Part shown: piece after piece, positions 50,467 to 59,422 of the stretch | Layout: each line of letters begins with the position of its first letter | Numbering within the stretch: the stretch's first letter is position 1 | From: Flavobacteriales bacterium | GTDB taxonomy: Bacteria > Bacteroidota > Bacteroidia > Flavobacteriales_F > PHOS-HE28 | Length of the DNA stretch: 64,000 nucleotides | Direction: 5' to 3' | Assembly: GCA_016716605.1 (NCBI GenBank) | Contig: JADJWA010000001.1 | Location: 3,083,001-3,147,000, forward strand | The notes under the pieces: generated by a model | What the model was told of the DNA's origin: nothing | Databases searched by the model: none | Seen by the model: the letters and a program-made list of their open reading frames with translations, nothing else | Position numbers and translations under genes: made by a program

Positions 50467-50976
50467 CTTCCGCTCCTCATCGCTGACGAAGAGGTACTCC
50501 ATGTCGAAATCAGCGCCCGTGATGTGGCTGTGCCGGAAGAAGCGAACCCGGTCGCTCGCCGTGGCCTTGCCCCGGTAGCTGATCTCCCCGCGCATGGCCG
50601 TGGTCACAAAGTGGATGCTGTCACCCTTCACCGAGGCCATCACGTTGTGCAGGCCGATGTTCGGGTTGCCCTTGGTCTCCGGGATCAGGAAATCGGGCAA
50701 GGTGGCCTCCACATCCTTGGTGCCGTTCACCAACACCACGCGGCCCTCCGGGAAGAAGCGGATCAAGTAGCGCAGGCTCCCGCGCTCGCAGCGATAGTGG
50801 CCATCGTAACGGATTCCCAAGCCATCGAATGGCCCGGGGGGCACGGATGCCTGCGCATCGGAAGGCACGTCCGCCGGGCCATCCGCACGAGCCAGGTCGA
50901 AGGCCTTCTTGCCCGCCACGATCACGGCGAGCACCGCCACGAGGGCAAGCAATAGGGTCTTGAGCTTGTTGTTCAT
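50446..50976 (-). CDS. Membrane-anchored or exported protein of unknown function, 176 aa
   Basis: A 176-residue protein with an N-terminal hydrophobic segment (LKTLLLALVAVLAVIVAG), probably a signal anchor. The rest is soluble, with strand-rich RYLIRFFPEGRVVLVNGT and HFVTTAMRGEISYRGKATA, resembling a small beta-barrel/lipocalin-like domain. It overlaps the psd gene by four bases (ATGA), so it is probably made together with it, and converges with yjjG. Role unknown. Confidence 0.72.
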   Translation of the reverse strand: MNNKLKTLLLALVAVLAVIVAGKKAFDLARADGPADVPSDAQASVPPGPFDGLGIRYDGHYRCERGSLRYLIRFFPEGRVVLVNGTKDVEATLPDFLIPETKGNPNIGLHNVMASVKGDSIHFVTTAMRGEISYRGKATASDRVRFFRHSHITGADFDMEYLFVSDEERKSGQQAP

Positions 50977-51641
50977 CCTTTGTCGGCGAATTCAGCGATG
51001 ACGGATACGGAGCCCTGCACGCGCTGGCCAAGCTGCACGTTGATGCGCGCATCCAGCGGGAGCAGCACATCCACCCGCGATCCGAATTTAATGAAGCCGA
51101 ACTCATGACCTTGCTGCGCGGGCATGCCGGGCTTGCTGTAGGTGCAGATGCGCCGCGCCAATGCGCCCGCGATCTGCCGGAACAGCACCTCGCCGTGCTT
51201 CGGATGCTTCACGACCACCGTGCTCCGTTCGTTCTCCGTGCTGCTCTTCGGGTGCCAGGCCACCAGGTACTTGCCCGGATGGTAGCGCGCATAGCTGGTG
51301 GTGCCGCTCAAGGGGTAATAGTTCACATGCACGTTCAGCGGACTCATGAAGATGCTCACCTGCCGTCGCTTGCCATTGAAGTATTCCGGCTCATGCACTT
51401 CCTCGATGGCCACCACCTTGCCATCGGCCGGGGAGAGCACATGCGCATCGTTCGCGGGCACCGTGCGGCTCGGCACGCGGAAGAACCAGATCACAAGGGC
51501 CCACACCACGACGAGCAACGCGGCGATCAGGATGGCAATAGGCTGAGGCAGCACCGGCCATTGCATCAGCGCGAAGAGGCCGAAGCAGGACACCGCGGTG
51601 ACAAGCAGCAAGGTGGGGGTGCCTTCGCGGTGCAGGCGCAT
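50973..51641 (-). CDS. psd: Phosphatidylserine decarboxylase (short, PSD-A type)
   Basis: Decarboxylates phosphatidylserine to phosphatidylethanolamine. The 222-residue proenzyme has two N-terminal membrane helices, LSPADGKVVAIEEV, IFMSPLNVHVNYYPLSG and the self-cleavage site within GFIKFGSRVDVLLPL (Gly-Ser, pyruvoyl formation at Ser). The short length matches the Bacteroidota type. cdsA, which supplies CDP-diacylglycerol, lies at 61.4 kb. Confidence 0.95.
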   Translation of the reverse strand: MRLHREGTPTLLLVTAVSCFGLFALMQWPVLPQPIAILIAALLVVVWALVIWFFRVPSRTVPANDAHVLSPADGKVVAIEEVHEPEYFNGKRRQVSIFMSPLNVHVNYYPLSGTTSYARYHPGKYLVAWHPKSSTENERSTVVVKHPKHGEVLFRQIAGALARRICTYSKPGMPAQQGHEFGFIKFGSRVDVLLPLDARINVQLGQRVQGSVSVIAEFADKG

Positions 51642-51764
51642 GGAAGCGCGGCGAATATAGCCGCACTCAATCGGCCGCGCAGGCGATCCCGGCAGCGCGC
51701 GCTATCAACGATCGGGCATGGACCGGAGCGCGTGACCTGCCCTTAGCGAGGAAGCGATCGATCC

Positions 51765-51772
51765 TAGTTTCG
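51765..51772 (+). promoter_or_regulatory. -7 element abutting the GT4 start (possible leaderless transcript)
   Basis: TAGTTTCG ends five bases before the ATG at 51778. With the usual distance, transcription would begin at or within a base or two of the start codon, giving a leaderless mRNA. Confidence 0.5.
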
Positions 51773-51777
51773 CCGCC

Positions 51778-52902
51778 ATGCAGCAAGAGCGGTTGCGCGT
51801 GCTCGTAGTGGGTCAGACCCCGCCCCCCTTCGGCGGCCAGGCAGTGATGATCGAGAAGTTCCTGGAGGGCCGCTTCACCACGCTCGAACTGGCCCATGTG
51901 CGGCTGGCCTATTCCGAGGAGATGAGCGAGGTGGGCCGCTTCAGCCTGAAGAAGGTGCGGGTTCTCTTCCGGACGATCGCCGCCGTCTGGGCCGCACGGA
52001 TCAAGCATCACTCGCAGGTGCTCTACTACCCTCCCAGCGGCCCGAACCTGGTGCCGATCCTGCGCGACATCATCTTCTTGATCGCTGTGCGCTGGTGCTT
52101 CCGGTACACGGTGTTCCATTTCCACGCCGGTGGACTCTCGACCTACATGAGCAAGCTGCCTGCGCCGATCCGCTGGCTGGCCTGGCTGGCGTACCGGAAG
52201 CCCGATCTCGCCATCCGCACTTCGGATCTGGCGCCGCCCGATGCGCAGCACTTCAAGGCGAAGCGCATCGTTTCAGTGTTCAATGGCATCGAGGACCTTG
52301 CGGGCGGCCCCATTGCGCGCGACCCGGATCCCGGACGGCCCATGCGCATCCTGTTCACCGCGGTGCTGATCCCGAGCAAAGGCGTCGAAGTGCTTGTGCA
52401 GTCCTTCATCGAGCTCATCCAGCGCGGCGCGCATGCCGAGCTGATGCTCATGGGCCGCTGGGGCGATGCCGCGTTCGAGGAACGCATGCTCGCCTTGATC
52501 GCGCAGCATGGGCTGAATGATCGCGTGCGGGTGCTCGGGGTGCGCACCGGCAACGACAAGCTGAACGACTTCCGCGCTGCGGATGTGTTCTGCTTTCCCT
52601 CGCACTTCGAGGCCGAGAGCTTCCCGGTGGTGCTCATGGAAGCGGCGCAATTCGGTTTGCCCGTGGTAGCCACCGATTGGCGCGGCATCCCGGTGATGGT
52701 GGATGAGGGCGTGAACGGATTCCTGGTCCCGACGCACGACCCAAAGGCTGTGGCTGATCGCTTGGAACGCCTGGCGCGCGACCCTGAGCTCCGCCAGCGC
52801 ATGGCCATCGATGCGCGTCGTGTCTTCGCGGAGCGATTCACGCTAGCGGCTTTTCACCGGAATATGGAAGGGGCTTTCGCGAAGCTGATGAGGCGTACAT
52901 AA
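51778..52902 (+). CDS. Glycosyltransferase family 4
   Basis: A 374-residue GT-B enzyme. RVLVVGQTPPPFGGQAVM starts the acceptor domain; the donor domain contains ILFTAVLIPSKGVEVLVQSF, VLGVRTGNDKL and the retaining E-x7-E region FPSHFEAESFPVVLMEA. An internal amphipathic and hydrophobic region (LVPILRDIIFLIAVRWCF) suggests contact with the membrane. It stands alone, outside the main glycan cluster, with its own promoter. Sugar specificity unknown. Confidence 0.92.
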   Translation: MQQERLRVLVVGQTPPPFGGQAVMIEKFLEGRFTTLELAHVRLAYSEEMSEVGRFSLKKVRVLFRTIAAVWAARIKHHSQVLYYPPSGPNLVPILRDIIFLIAVRWCFRYTVFHFHAGGLSTYMSKLPAPIRWLAWLAYRKPDLAIRTSDLAPPDAQHFKAKRIVSVFNGIEDLAGGPIARDPDPGRPMRILFTAVLIPSKGVEVLVQSFIELIQRGAHAELMLMGRWGDAAFEERMLALIAQHGLNDRVRVLGVRTGNDKLNDFRAADVFCFPSHFEAESFPVVLMEAAQFGLPVVATDWRGIPVMVDEGVNGFLVPTHDPKAVADRLERLARDPELRQRMAIDARRVFAERFTLAAFHRNMEGAFAKLMRRT

Positions 52903-52954
52903 GGCCGTTTCGCAGGATAAAGGACGCACAAGGATGACGCATCTTGAAATAGGT

Positions 52955-53335
52955 TTACTTCCCCCCCCCCCCCCGCGCATTCTTAATCAGCGATTCGAGC
53001 AGATCGGTCATTCTGCTGAGCAGGTCGATGGCCTTGCTGCGCCAATTGCTGTCCTCTGCATCAATGCGCGGCGGCTCGGGCTTCATGTGAACCACGCGTG
53101 GCTCGATCGCCGAGGCATCAGCTGATGGCGCCTTTTGAGAATCGTGGAGCCACTCGTGCGCATTCACGCCGAAGGTGGTGCTGATACGCTCCACCATATT
53201 CAACGGCGGCAGCTCATCGTGCTCCCAGCGGCTGATGCGGCTGGGATCGACATGCAGCTTGTAGGCCATTGCGGATTGGGAGAGTTTCTGGTCATTGCGC
53301 AGTTTGCGCAATTCCTCGGCGAATCGGGATGGCAT
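52955..53335 (-). CDS. XRE family transcriptional regulator with poly-G-encoded C-terminus
   Basis: A 126-residue DNA-binding protein. Residues 5-62 form a Cro/CI-type helix-turn-helix (ELRKLRNDQKLSQSAMAYKL, then DPSRISRWEHDELPPLNMV). Residues 65-100 are a Pro/Asp-rich linker and 100-120 a helix. The C-terminus, NARGGGGK, is encoded by a 14-G tract right before the stop. Losing or gaining one G would add about 32-38 residues in another frame. It is divergent from the large T9SS gene and faces the phased dyad array between them, which it may bind. Confidence 0.88.
   Translation of the reverse strand: MPSRFAEELRKLRNDQKLSQSAMAYKLHVDPSRISRWEHDELPPLNMVERISTTFGVNAHEWLHDSQKAPSADASAIEPRVVHMKPEPPRIDAEDSNWRSKAIDLLSRMTDLLESLIKNARGGGGK
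52961..52974. repeat. 14-base C/G homopolymer at the 3' end of the XRE gene
   Basis: Fourteen consecutive C on the plus strand (G on the coding strand), the longest homopolymer noticed in the window. Tracts of this length slip readily during replication. It may also be miscounted by sequencing, so its true length is uncertain. Confidence 0.9.
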
Positions 53336-53501
53336 GGGCAGGGTAGTTGAATGTGATCATAGATCGACAAAATAGAACTCCTCGTCGATAGTTTCGAGGC
53401 CTTGAACGAGGAGCGGCATCGGAAACCTCAGGCTGCGGGCGAAGCGCCGTCGGAACGACTTGCAGGGCTCCTTGCGCGGCTTGCGCAAGAAAATTGCGCG
53501 G

Positions 53502-53569
53502 AACGCATGGAACATGCGAAAAACGCAAGAAGAACGCATGAATCGTGCGCCAAACGCATGGGATATGCG
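53502..53569. promoter_or_regulatory. Phased operator-like array of CGCATG dyads
   Basis: Three 15-bp dyads lie at 53504-53518 (CGCATG-GAA-CATGCG, perfect), 53535-53549 (CGCATG-AAT-CGTGCG) and 53555-53569 (CGCATG-GGA-TATGCG). The hexamer AACGCA recurs at 53502, 53522, 53533 and 53553, with spacings of 20, 11 and 20 bp, close to whole helical turns. Further upstream, TTGCGC is repeated three times at 53472-53500. The array lies in the 292-bp gap between the divergent XRE gene and the 1394-aa T9SS gene, about 60 bp before the latter. The rest of the gap shows no convincing gene; a TATTTTG box at 53370-53376 on the minus strand might serve the XRE gene. Confidence 0.65.
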
Positions 53570-53627
53570 CGATCTGAACCGAAAGGTTTGAGCACGGCGA
53601 TTTGCCGGAACCAAAACCCTTTGGGTC

Positions 53628-56600
53628 ATGACAACTTCGAGGACCATACGAACCGCTGCATTTGCAGCAAGCCTGGCCGCGTGGTGCGGTTGGGGAGGAA
53701 ACACCACCAACGCACAAGTGGATGCTTGGGCCATTGGCAGCCAAGCCGTAGTGATGCCGCCCGGCACCGATGGGGCGGCAGGCCAACCATTCGCATTGCC
53801 CGTGCCAAACAATCCAAGCTACCCGGCGAACGTGCAGTACCAAGGCCAATCAGCCTATCGCTCGCAGCATGCGCGCACCAGCGGCGATGGCCGCCTGCTC
53901 TTCTTCGAGATGGACGGCAATCTGTACGACGGTGATGGGTTCTTGATCGCCGATGCGCGTGCTCAAGGCTGCACCGAATGCCTGGAGCCCGGCGTGATGG
54001 AGTTCGTGAGCGTACCGGTGCCGGGCAGCTGCAATCTATTCTACTTATTCTCTGCCATGGGTCGGGACACTTATCCGGGATACTTCGGCACTCATGTGCA
54101 GTGGAGCTTACTCGACATGAATGCGGATAATCCTCGGTTCCCAGCCCAGGCGCCAACCACCTGTGCGCGAAAAGGCCGCTTGTTGCAATACGAGGAGTTG
54201 GGCGAAGCACCCTATCAGCAGTTCAATCCATGGATTGCCAATGACCCACCTGCCGTGGAGGATGCCGCATTGCCCAATGGAATTCCCACAAGCAATCGAG
54301 TGGGGGCATTGATTCCCATGGGCGCGGGTACAGCAACTGGATCCCCCAGGATGCGCGTCGTAGAGTCGACCACTGCATCGGGTGACCATTGGCTCTTCGC
54401 CATCATTGCCAACCACATTTACCTGTACCGGATTGCTGCAGACGGCATCTACCACGTGAATCCGATCGCTGGCTCATCTTCCGTGCAATTCATGAATTCC
54501 TGGAACCCCAACAACGTGCTGGAATACTTCCACGATGCCGACGCCGTGTTGACCACGCTCACTGGCCAGCAGGATGAAGTGCTCGCATTGGCTATTGCGC
54601 AGCGCTATGAGATGTACCCGCATCCGGCTACGCAGAACTCATCGAACAACCTGCTGGTCCATTACTTCAACCGTACTACCGGTGCGCTGATCAGCGGGCA
54701 GTCGCAGGCTTTCGCGTTCTATCCACCGGTGGGCACTTGCGGCGGTGTTACCGTTAACCTGCCGAACGGCGGTTTCGCGGTCACTGGCTTGCGCGGCTGC
54801 GCGTTCACAAGTGATGGGCGCGGGCTTTACCTCACTGGTGAGCGCACGTTGGATTGCATCACGGCAGAGCCGTATGCGGCGCACCTCGATCTGGTGAGCA
54901 ATGCCATCACCGATATCAGTTACGCCTTTGGGCAGGGCATGGATCCGCAGTGGACACGCGCACGCATCTACAGGAACAAGGCGCTGAATGGCGTGGGCAC
55001 AGGCGTGTACATACCTGCCCAAGGTCAAGTGGGCGTGTTGCAAGGGCTGGAGAACCTGGCCGCCGTCACCTTCACGGCCACGGGCATCGCATCCGTTTCG
55101 CCAGGTGAACTTTACAACGGCACGCGCCCGGCCGATTGCGGCTACGTGCCCCGTTTCCTCGATATCGGCGTAGCCCACGACCGCTACCTCAGCCCGCAGA
55201 ACCGAGCAACCTGCTGCGCCTTCCTGCAGACCCGAGGCAGTGGCCTCATCTACGGGCACGAGCAAGTGCCCGGCATGCAGCCCACCAGCTGGACCGCCAC
55301 CAGCAACCCCTATGGCAATGCCTCGCCGCTCACCTGCTTGTGCGACATCGTGGTGAAGCCTGGAGCCGGCCTCTACCCCAGCAACCTCGCCATCAAGTTC
55401 GCCGATGATGCCAAATTGGTGGTGGAGCGCGGCGCTACCGTCCTCGCCACTAACATCACGTTCACCAGCATTACCTGCCCCAGCGAGCGCTGGCCGGGTA
55501 TACGTGTCGAAGGAACCACGAACAACGGCACCCAGAGTGCACCGCACCAAGGCTACCTGCGATTGGACAACTGCACCGTAGAGAACGCCATGGTAGGAGC
55601 GTGGACAACTCGCGAACTGACACCCGGCATCATCCAAGCAGGCTACACCGGCGGCAGGATCTATGGTACGAGCGCCACGTTCAAGAACTGCATCACTGGT
55701 GTGCGCATCGATCCATACCAGCGCACCGGCAGTGGCGGAAACGTGCTCAACAACCTATGCCAGTTCAACTTCTGCAGCTTCATCACCGATGCTGCCTGGC
55801 CGGACCCCACTGAGAGCAACCCGCTCTACCACGCACAGCTCCAATATGTGAAGGGCATCCAATTCAACCAGTGCAAGTTCCGCAACGATTCGCCCGGCCA
55901 GTTCCCCCTACTCAACCGCGGCTGGGGCATCTTCGGCATCATGGCCGGTTTCGATGTGGTGGGCACCACCGCCACGGACGCCAGTTTGTTCCAGAACCTA
56001 AGTACGGGCGTGGCCGCAGGCGGCTTCATCAACAAGGTGAACATCCGCCAGAGCTGGTTCCGCGATAACCTCATTGGCAGCTACTTGCAAGCCACGGTGG
56101 CCACGGAGGTGAGCCGCTCGCATTTCTATGTGCCCGAAGCCACCTCGCCCAACGCACCCATGGGCCTTGTGCTGCACCAGAGCACCGGTTATACAGTGGA
56201 AGAGAACAACTTCCTCGGTGGCACCGGCTTCGGCGGCAACATCGGCATACACTGGAAAGGTGATGTGCTCCAGGAGAACCGGATCTACAACAACACCTTC
56301 ACCGGGTTGAATGCAGGCACCTACGTGCTGAACCGGCACAAGGGGAACACCCCAACCACCGAAGACCAGGGTCTCCAGATCCTCTGCGGCGACTACACCG
56401 GCTGCGGCTTCGACTACTACCTAGGCAACAATACACGCATTAGAGGGGATCAAGGCGTGTACAATGAAGACATACCCGATGATAACCAACTCGCTGGCAA
56501 TCGCTTCTTCAGCGGCGCCATCAATGGGATAATGATCAGCAGTGTGCAGCCTAGCGACCCCTCGCCCTACTTCGACTACAAGCGCCACAACGTTCCGGAG

Positions 56601-57812
56601 TGCGACCCGATCAACCCGAGTCCGTACTACTCGGACTATATCGTGAATACCGCTACAGCTTTTGATAAGGCCGCAGACTGCGGCAATGGCTACTTGCCCG
56701 GCACAGGAGGTGGAAGCGGCGGGGTGATCGGGTTTGAATTGGCCGCTGCCCAACTGCAGAGCGCACAGGCCAACTTGAATGGCACCGTTGATACCGGCGA
56801 GCGTGAGGACATCCTCGAAGCCATCAAGCAAGATGCTCCTTGGCTGCCGAGCCATACGCTGCGCGACTATCTGCTGGCGCGGTGTCCCCTGAGCGACGAG
56901 GTACTGCTCGCCGTGATTGGTCGCGAGCAACCTATGGACGATTGGCACATCACGCAGGTGATGCTTGCCAACGCCCGGCTTACCGAGCAAGTGCGGCGTG
57001 CGCTGCAGGAGAGCGAATTACTGAACGCGTACATGCTGGCCATAGTGCTGAACGCGGGCAGCGGCCCCACCGTGAAGGACCTATTGCGGGATGAAGTGGT
57101 GTTGCGCGGGAGCGAGAAAGCCCGGTACTTCGCCATCGCACTTGATGAGTGGGCCACGGATTCCATCACCCCGGACCCTGATGATTCCTTACGTGCCATG
57201 CTGGGCGCGCATCCCGATCCCAGCGACTATTACTTGCTTGCCGAATTGGACATGGAGCGCGGTGACCATGCCGCAGCCACGGAATGGTTGGATGCCTTGG
57301 TAGTGGCCAAGGCCGAAGACCCCGTGCTGCTGCGCGAGCTTGTAAACATGCACCAAACGCTGGGCGGTGACTGGAACCAAGCGGATGGAACGCAGCGCGA
57401 CGAATTGGCCGCGATGGCGAGTAGCTCCGAACCAGGTGCCGCCATGGCTTGGGCCATTCTCTACCAACTGGGCGAAACGGTTGAAGTGCCCACAGCGGAA
57501 ATGCCCATCGACGAGAGGAGCGTCCAGGTTATGCGCACGAACGAGACCGCCACGAACGACCGCGCGATGCTGGAGGCACACCCCAATCCCACCACCGGCA
57601 AGAGTTGGGCGGTGATCTCCATCGAGCTCGACGATGCCGCCGTGCTGCGCGTGAGCGACCCGCTGGGCCGTGAAGTGCGCCGCTATCGCCTGGTCCAAGG
57701 CCAGCAGTTGGTGGAACTCGACCTGGCGGATTTGGCCGAAGGCCTGTACACCTGCGAGATCCTGCTGGGCGAATACAAGCTTGGTGTGACCAAAGTGACC
57801 GTGCAACGGTAG
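53628..57812 (+). CDS. Large T9SS-exported beta-helix surface protein, 1394 aa
   Basis: An exported protein of 1394 residues. Residues 1-30 form a signal peptide ending TTNAQ. Residues about 30-540 have no clear motif but repeat Trp/Asn-rich strands. Residues about 560-1010 show short strands with Asn and Gly turns (VVERGATVLATNITFTS; WPGIRVEGTTNNG), typical of a right-handed parallel beta-helix. A helical region follows (about 1040-1310). The final ~75 residues, from HPNPTTGKSW to VTKVTVQR, are a type A T9SS sorting domain, which sends the protein through the outer membrane and is then removed or attached to the surface. Adhesion or glycan binding is likely but not shown. The ATG at 53628 gives the signal peptide. 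Confidence 0.88.
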   Translation: MTTSRTIRTAAFAASLAAWCGWGGNTTNAQVDAWAIGSQAVVMPPGTDGAAGQPFALPVPNNPSYPANVQYQGQSAYRSQHARTSGDGRLLFFEMDGNLYDGDGFLIADARAQGCTECLEPGVMEFVSVPVPGSCNLFYLFSAMGRDTYPGYFGTHVQWSLLDMNADNPRFPAQAPTTCARKGRLLQYEELGEAPYQQFNPWIANDPPAVEDAALPNGIPTSNRVGALIPMGAGTATGSPRMRVVESTTASGDHWLFAIIANHIYLYRIAADGIYHVNPIAGSSSVQFMNSWNPNNVLEYFHDADAVLTTLTGQQDEVLALAIAQRYEMYPHPATQNSSNNLLVHYFNRTTGALISGQSQAFAFYPPVGTCGGVTVNLPNGGFAVTGLRGCAFTSDGRGLYLTGERTLDCITAEPYAAHLDLVSNAITDISYAFGQGMDPQWTRARIYRNKALNGVGTGVYIPAQGQVGVLQGLENLAAVTFTATGIASVSPGELYNGTRPADCGYVPRFLDIGVAHDRYLSPQNRATCCAFLQTRGSGLIYGHEQVPGMQPTSWTATSNPYGNASPLTCLCDIVVKPGAGLYPSNLAIKFADDAKLVVERGATVLATNITFTSITCPSERWPGIRVEGTTNNGTQSAPHQGYLRLDNCTVENAMVGAWTTRELTPGIIQAGYTGGRIYGTSATFKNCITGVRIDPYQRTGSGGNVLNNLCQFNFCSFITDAAWPDPTESNPLYHAQLQYVKGIQFNQCKFRNDSPGQFPLLNRGWGIFGIMAGFDVVGTTATDASLFQNLSTGVAAGGFINKVNIRQSWFRDNLIGSYLQATVATEVSRSHFYVPEATSPNAPMGLVLHQSTGYTVEENNFLGGTGFGGNIGIHWKGDVLQENRIYNNTFTGLNAGTYVLNRHKGNTPTTEDQGLQILCGDYTGCGFDYYLGNNTRIRGDQGVYNEDIPDDNQLAGNRFFSGAINGIMISSVQPSDPSPYFDYKRHNVPECDPINPSPYYSDYIVNTATAFDKAADCGNGYLPGTGGGSGGVIGFELAAAQLQSAQANLNGTVDTGEREDILEAIKQDAPWLPSHTLRDYLLARCPLSDEVLLAVIGREQPMDDWHITQVMLANARLTEQVRRALQESELLNAYMLAIVLNAGSGPTVKDLLRDEVVLRGSEKARYFAIALDEWATDSITPDPDDSLRAMLGAHPDPSDYYLLAELDMERGDHAAATEWLDALVVAKAEDPVLLRELVNMHQTLGGDWNQADGTQRDELAAMASSSEPGAAMAWAILYQLGETVEVPTAEMPIDERSVQVMRTNETATNDRAMLEAHPNPTTGKSWAVISIELDDAAVLRVSDPLGREVRRYRLVQGQQLVELDLADLAEGLYTCEILLGEYKLGVTKVTVQR

Positions 57813-57820
57813 GATGTAAA

Positions 57821-57855
57821 CCGCGAGCGGCGTGCATTGGGCATGCTGCTCGCGG
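57821..57855 (+). terminator. 15-bp hairpin after the 1394-aa gene
   Basis: CCGCGAGCGGCGTGC pairs with GCATGCTGCTCGCGG (two G-T wobbles) around the loop ATTGG, 8 bases after the stop codon. No U tract follows; instead the next promoter begins at once. A terminator role is inferred from position. Confidence 0.55.
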
Positions 57856-57863
57856 TACATTCG
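57856..57863 (+). promoter_or_regulatory. -7 element of the first duplicated T9SS gene
   Basis: TACATTCG begins at the base following the hairpin. Transcription is expected near 57870, nine bases before the ATG at 57879. Confidence 0.45.
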
Positions 57864-57878
57864 CAAGGCCCACTTCAG

Positions 57879-59420
57879 ATGAAAGCCTTCTTAACGCTCC
57901 TATTCGCCGTTGTTATCCAAGCCGCATTAGGGCAAATCACCTTCAATACGGTACGGCAACACCCCAGCACGCTATCATACAACGGTGCATTGTCCGTGAA
58001 TGAACTACTGGACGGCTACCTCATGTTCAGTTATGGCTGGTCATTGGATAGCACGGTGGGGGCCGTACAAATAGCGAAGTTCGATCTCGAGGGCAACTTC
58101 CTATGGGAGAAGGAGCACAAGCGCCAACGCAATGCAGACCCAGGCATCATCGACCCGATCGCATCGATCAGTGAAGGTCGATTCGTTGGGGCGCTTACCG
58201 AGAATGGTGGCACGGAGCCGAACATTACCTACCTCTACTGGTGGGACAGCGAAGGCGACACGATCCGGACGCGCTTCTTCAAGTCGGACAGCAATGCCGT
58301 GGAGGGCAACCATGGCACGCGCCAGTTGCTGGCTTTGGCCGATGGCGGTTTCCTGCATTGTGGCTGGTGCGCCAATACCCCACCGGGTCAGGGAGGCTGC
58401 ATCACTCGTCTGGACAGCACCGGCGCGATCCTCTGGGAGCGCATCTACCCGCAAGCGCAATACATTCAGAACGCACGCGAAACGTCCGATGGCGGCTTCG
58501 TGCTGGGCGGATCGCGCAATGCCGATCAGGACGAAGCGGTGGTGATTCGTACCGATAGCGCTGGGAATGTCGAGTGGGTGCGATACCACGGTTTGTATTC
58601 GATTTCTGGCGCCAGACGTGCGTTGGCTGACGTTGATGGGAACTTCCTGGTTCCGGGGCAATGGAAGGATGACCCGACTTGGTCCGTGTACGACACCTGG
58701 GCTAGTGCATACCATTATGCATCCAACGGTACGCTGCTGCAACGCAAGGACTTCTACTTCGGTCGCAATGCTAGTGCAGGCCACATCCTGCCCCAAGGAG
58801 ATTCCCACTATTGGTTGGTCGGGGGTACTGAACTACCTGGCGAAGAACCGGACCACGTTACCCAGGTCTGGGAGATCGACGAGAACCTGGATTCACTTTG
58901 GATGAGGCGTTATTGGTTCTATGGAACCAACAATGCAAGCAGTTCTGTGTATGCTGTGCGCACAACGAGTGATGGCGGCCTTGTCATGTGTGGCATGACC
59001 CGCCAAGGCGAGACCGACCCCTTGCCCAACCTGCGCAGCAATTGGCTCATCAAGCTCGATAGCTACGGTTGCTTGGTGCCGGGCTGCCAGAACGTGGGCA
59101 TTGAGGAAGTAGCACTGGGGCTTAACGAATACCTCAGCGTTTCACCCAACCCTGTGGCGCAAGGGCAGCCGCTGCGCGTGATCTTCGAGCCGCCTCATGG
59201 TTTTACAACCAAAGGCCCATTGCGCGTGGTGCTATTGGATGCAACGGGCAAGCAAGTACATGAAGAGATCTTGGGCAATGGCGGTCACTCCGAACTGCGA
59301 GGCACGAAGCAGGAAGGAGTCTTGTCCGCTGAGACCGCGAACATCTCATCGGGCCTTTACTACCTGCACCTCACCGATGGTGCGCGCTGGCTGGCTGGTG
59401 CGAAAGTGGTGGTGGAGTAA
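57879..59420 (+). CDS. T9SS-exported protein with repeat-type beta-propeller-like domain, copy A
   Basis: A 513-residue exported protein. Residues 1-19 form a signal peptide (FLTLLFAVVIQAALGQ). The middle holds repeated blade-like stretches such as TSDGGFVLGGS, VIRTDSAGNVEWVRYHG and TTSDGGLVMCGMTRQGE, like those of surface proteins with SBBP/delta-60-type repeats. The last ~85 residues, from LNEYLSVSPNPVAQGQPL to LAGAKVVVE, form a type A T9SS sorting domain. It is a close paralogue of the gene at 59723, with which it arose by tandem duplication. The ATG at 57879 was chosen as the start that makes the signal peptide. Confidence 0.87.
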   Translation: MKAFLTLLFAVVIQAALGQITFNTVRQHPSTLSYNGALSVNELLDGYLMFSYGWSLDSTVGAVQIAKFDLEGNFLWEKEHKRQRNADPGIIDPIASISEGRFVGALTENGGTEPNITYLYWWDSEGDTIRTRFFKSDSNAVEGNHGTRQLLALADGGFLHCGWCANTPPGQGGCITRLDSTGAILWERIYPQAQYIQNARETSDGGFVLGGSRNADQDEAVVIRTDSAGNVEWVRYHGLYSISGARRALADVDGNFLVPGQWKDDPTWSVYDTWASAYHYASNGTLLQRKDFYFGRNASAGHILPQGDSHYWLVGGTELPGEEPDHVTQVWEIDENLDSLWMRRYWFYGTNNASSSVYAVRTTSDGGLVMCGMTRQGETDPLPNLRSNWLIKLDSYGCLVPGCQNVGIEEVALGLNEYLSVSPNPVAQGQPLRVIFEPPHGFTTKGPLRVVLLDATGKQVHEEILGNGGHSELRGTKQEGVLSAETANISSGLYYLHLTDGARWLAGAKVVVE

Positions 59421-59422
59421 CC

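Noticed and set aside
53504..53569. CRISPR-like repeats
   Set aside because: The units are 15 bp, unequally spaced (31 and 20 bp) and have no spacer-repeat structure or cas genes. A regulatory array fits better.
53357..53812. Minus-strand and plus-strand frames across the XRE-T9SS intergenic region
   Set aside because: They run through the dyad array and into the signal peptide of the T9SS gene, and their residues (repeats of FRMFHAF or CAERMEHA) simply echo the DNA repeats.
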